From Olsenella_K sp036454645 (GTDB taxonomy: Bacteria > Actinomycetota > Coriobacteriia > Coriobacteriales > Atopobiaceae), in assembly GCA_036454645.1 (NCBI GenBank), contig JAZHSQ010000044.1:1-16909 (forward strand): a stretch of 16,909 nucleotides of DNA. The letters are read 5' to 3'. Below the pieces are notes generated by a model. The model did not search any database. It saw nothing but the letters and a program-made list of their open reading frames with translations, and was not told the origin of the DNA. Numbering within the stretch: position 1 is the first letter of the stretch; every line of letters begins with the position of its first letter. Both the position numbers and the translations under genes were made by a program. This document shows, in pieces, positions 15,612-16,909 of the stretch.

Positions 15612-15899
15612 GCCCTCCCTGCCCGTAGTCGCTGCCTGTTCCGTGGCCGCTGCCTGCTCTGTGGCCGCTCCCTGCTCCGTAGTCGCTGTCTGCTCCGTGG
15701 CCGCTCCCTGCTCCGTGGCTGGCACCATTCTACGGCCGTGGTTCGACTTCTGGACACCCCGTCGCTCGCCGCGCGTGGCGCGCGTCGCCTATAGTCGAAG
15801 CGTCGGGGGCCGCGCTGGCAGCGGCCTTTCGCTCGGCTGCCGACGTGGCGGCACCCATCCGTCCGTCGCCCACCCGCCCGGGACCTACGAAGGAGGACC
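15612..15899. other. Divergent intergenic region between the RNase and the HAD phosphatase
   Basis: Holds the 18-bp tandem repeats (15625-15720) on the RNase side. Towards the phosphatase, TATAGT at 15790-15795 is a possible -10 box, but no good -35 lies at normal spacing. On the reverse strand TAGAAT (15732-15727) is a similarly weak -10 candidate for the RNase gene. AAGGAGG at 15889-15895 is the phosphatase ribosome site. Confidence 0.45.
15625..15720. repeat. 18-bp tandem repeats upstream of the barnase-like gene
   Basis: Five 18-bp units (starting 15625, 15643, 15661, 15679, 15697) and a 6-bp partial unit. Units 3 and 5 are identical (GTGGCCGCTCCCTGCTCC); units 1 and 4 share GTAGTCGCTG. 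On the minus strand, in frame with the RNase, they would read ATEQxA hexapeptides. They lie in the 5' leader if translation starts at 15611. Confidence 0.9.
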
Positions 15900-16724
15900 A
15901 TGAGCTACCAGCTCATCGCGTTCGACATGGACGGCACGCTGCTCGACACCAGCAAGGGCATCCTGCCCTCCACGCTGGAGGCCATCCGCGAGGCGGCGGC
16001 GCGCGACAAGACCATCGCGATCGCCACCGGCAGGTCGCCCAGCCTCATCGCGGGCTACGCGGCCCGGCTTCCCGAGGTGCGCTACGCCATCTGCATCACC
16101 GGTGCGGGCGTCTACGACCTCTGGGAGCACCGCTTCGTCACCGAGGAGCCGCTGCCTGCCGCGCTCGTCCCCCAGGTCCTGGACGCGTGGGAGGGCGAGG
16201 ACGCAATGAGCGAGGTCTTCTCCGGCACGGAGATCTACCAGCCCGCGGGCTACCTGGACCGCCTCGGCGACTTCAACCTGGCGAACTTCAGGGAGACGTT
16301 CGCGAATGCAGCAAACTTCGTGCCGGACATCCGCGAGTGGGCGCTCGCGCACGCGGGCGAGATCGCGAAGTACAACCTGCACTGCCGGAGCACGGAGATG
16401 CGAGAGCGCATTCGCGACCGCGTCGTCGACCGCGGCCTCGACGTGGAGTGGGCCTACACCGAGTGGGCGTCGCTGGAGCTCACCGCCCGCGGCGTCAGCA
16501 AGGGGAGGGCGCTCGAGGGGCTCTGCCGGCACCTCGGCATCCCCGTCGAGGCGAGCATCGCGGTCGGCGACTCCGGCAACGACCTGGACATGGTCAGGCG
16601 CGCGGGCCTCGGCGTGGCGATGGGCAACGCCTCGCCCGACGTGCTCGAGGCCGCCGACGTCGTCGTCGCGGACAACGACCACGGCGGGTGCGCGGAGGCC
16701 GTCCACAGCTACCTGCTCGCATAG
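15900..16724 (+). CDS. Cof-type HAD-superfamily phosphatase (HAD-IIB)
   Basis: 274 residues, the usual length for Cof-type hydrolases, with AAGGAGG 4 bp before the ATG. All HAD motifs are visible: motif I FDMDGTLL with nucleophile Asp9 and acid/base Asp11; motif II IATGR (Thr43); motif III Lys201 in GVSKGRALEGL; motif IV AVGDSGNDLDM (223-231) with Mg-binding acidic residues. The C2 cap occupies about 85-195, between motifs II and III. Family knowledge: these soluble enzymes dephosphorylate sugar phosphates, nucleotides or cofactors such as FMN and PLP; the substrate cannot be chosen from sequence. The gene stands alone, divergent from the RNase operon. Confidence 0.93.
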   Translation: MSYQLIAFDMDGTLLDTSKGILPSTLEAIREAAARDKTIAIATGRSPSLIAGYAARLPEVRYAICITGAGVYDLWEHRFVTEEPLPAALVPQVLDAWEGEDAMSEVFSGTEIYQPAGYLDRLGDFNLANFRETFANAANFVPDIREWALAHAGEIAKYNLHCRSTEMRERIRDRVVDRGLDVEWAYTEWASLELTARGVSKGRALEGLCRHLGIPVEASIAVGDSGNDLDMVRRAGLGVAMGNASPDVLEAADVVVADNDHGGCAEAVHSYLLA

Positions 16725-16789
16725 CGCCGGCGGCCGACGTCGCCGCCCGGCCGCGGGCGCGGGTAGGGAGGAGGGGCCGGCGGGAGCGA

Positions 16790-16909
16790 TGAACTGCCTC
16801 CCATTTCTTGGACGGCCAAATAGAGACTAAGCCACGCTCAGGGACTGATTCCGGAACTCCTCCGGGGTCAGTCCCTTCAGTTTAACTTGCCGCCCTCTCG
16901 TGTTCCAGT
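16790..16909 (-). mobile_element. 3' end of an IS3-family insertion sequence, continuing beyond the window
   Basis: The element end appears to be TGAACTGCCTCCC at 16790 onward, similar in style to IS3/IS150-group terminal repeats that start TG, followed within 40 bp by the transposase stop codon. The other end is outside the window, so length and target duplication cannot be judged. Confidence 0.6.
16827..16909 (-). CDS. IS3-family transposase (OrfB, integrase core), C-terminal fragment cut by window edge
   Basis: The last 27 codons on the minus strand read WNTRGRQVKLKGLTPEEF then RNQSLSVA and stop at 16827. The [YW]NxxR...KLKGLTPxEFR pattern is the C-terminus of IS3/IS150-type OrfB transposases. 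The catalytic DDE residues would lie beyond the window, so activity cannot be judged. Confidence 0.85.
   Translation of the reverse strand, partial: WNTRGRQVKLKGLTPEEFRNQSLSVA

Noticed and set aside
15845..16792. 315-codon plus-strand ORF overlapping the HAD phosphatase
   Set aside because: Arg/Ala/Pro-rich alternate frame of a gene with all HAD motifs and a strong ribosome site.

Overview
This window is high-GC bacterial DNA with actinobacterial codon use. The gene set (LPxTG pilus locus with class C sortase, small cysteine-rich protein, pentapeptide repeat protein, IS21 and IS3 elements) suggests a host-associated Coriobacteriia such as an Olsenella, Collinsella or Atopobium relative. This placement is inferred from gene content and protein style; no rRNA or marker gene is present.

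Layout. (1) 1-6378, plus strand: a sortase-assembled pilus operon with a large multi-domain tip adhesin, a major pilin and a class C pilin sortase. Both the adhesin and the sortase have disturbed N-termini. (2) 6379-9201: the start of a possible exported protein, cut off by a complete IS21-family element at 6622-9201 (istA and istB on the minus strand). istA carries a one-base frameshift. (3) 9202-11767: a scarred accessory stretch. It holds a small TTG-start ORF, a long hairpin repeat, an N-terminally truncated Phd/YefM-type antitoxin overlapping a RelE/ParE-type toxin, a remnant of an AraC-type regulator that has lost its DNA-binding half, an intact ArfB-like peptidyl-tRNA hydrolase, and about 500 bp of non-coding inverted-repeat (MITE-like) elements. 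(4) 11768-14569: a membrane protein of unknown function, a small Cys-rich protein, six 22-bp tandem repeats and a pentapeptide repeat protein. (5) 14635-15611, minus strand: a barnase-like RNase made as a lipoprotein precursor, followed by a barstar-family inhibitor. (6) 15900-16909: a Cof-type HAD phosphatase, then the 3' end of an IS3-family transposase running off the window.

How the genes work together. The adhesin and pilin carry LPVTG sorting signals, and the adjacent sortase would polymerise them into a surface fibre. The barnase/barstar pair is a self-contained toxin and immunity unit whose toxin has an export signal, so it may act outside the cell. Single-base lesions at short G or C runs recur in the adhesin leader, sortase leader and istA. 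They may be sequencing indels or real decay, and this should be settled before calling any of these genes broken.
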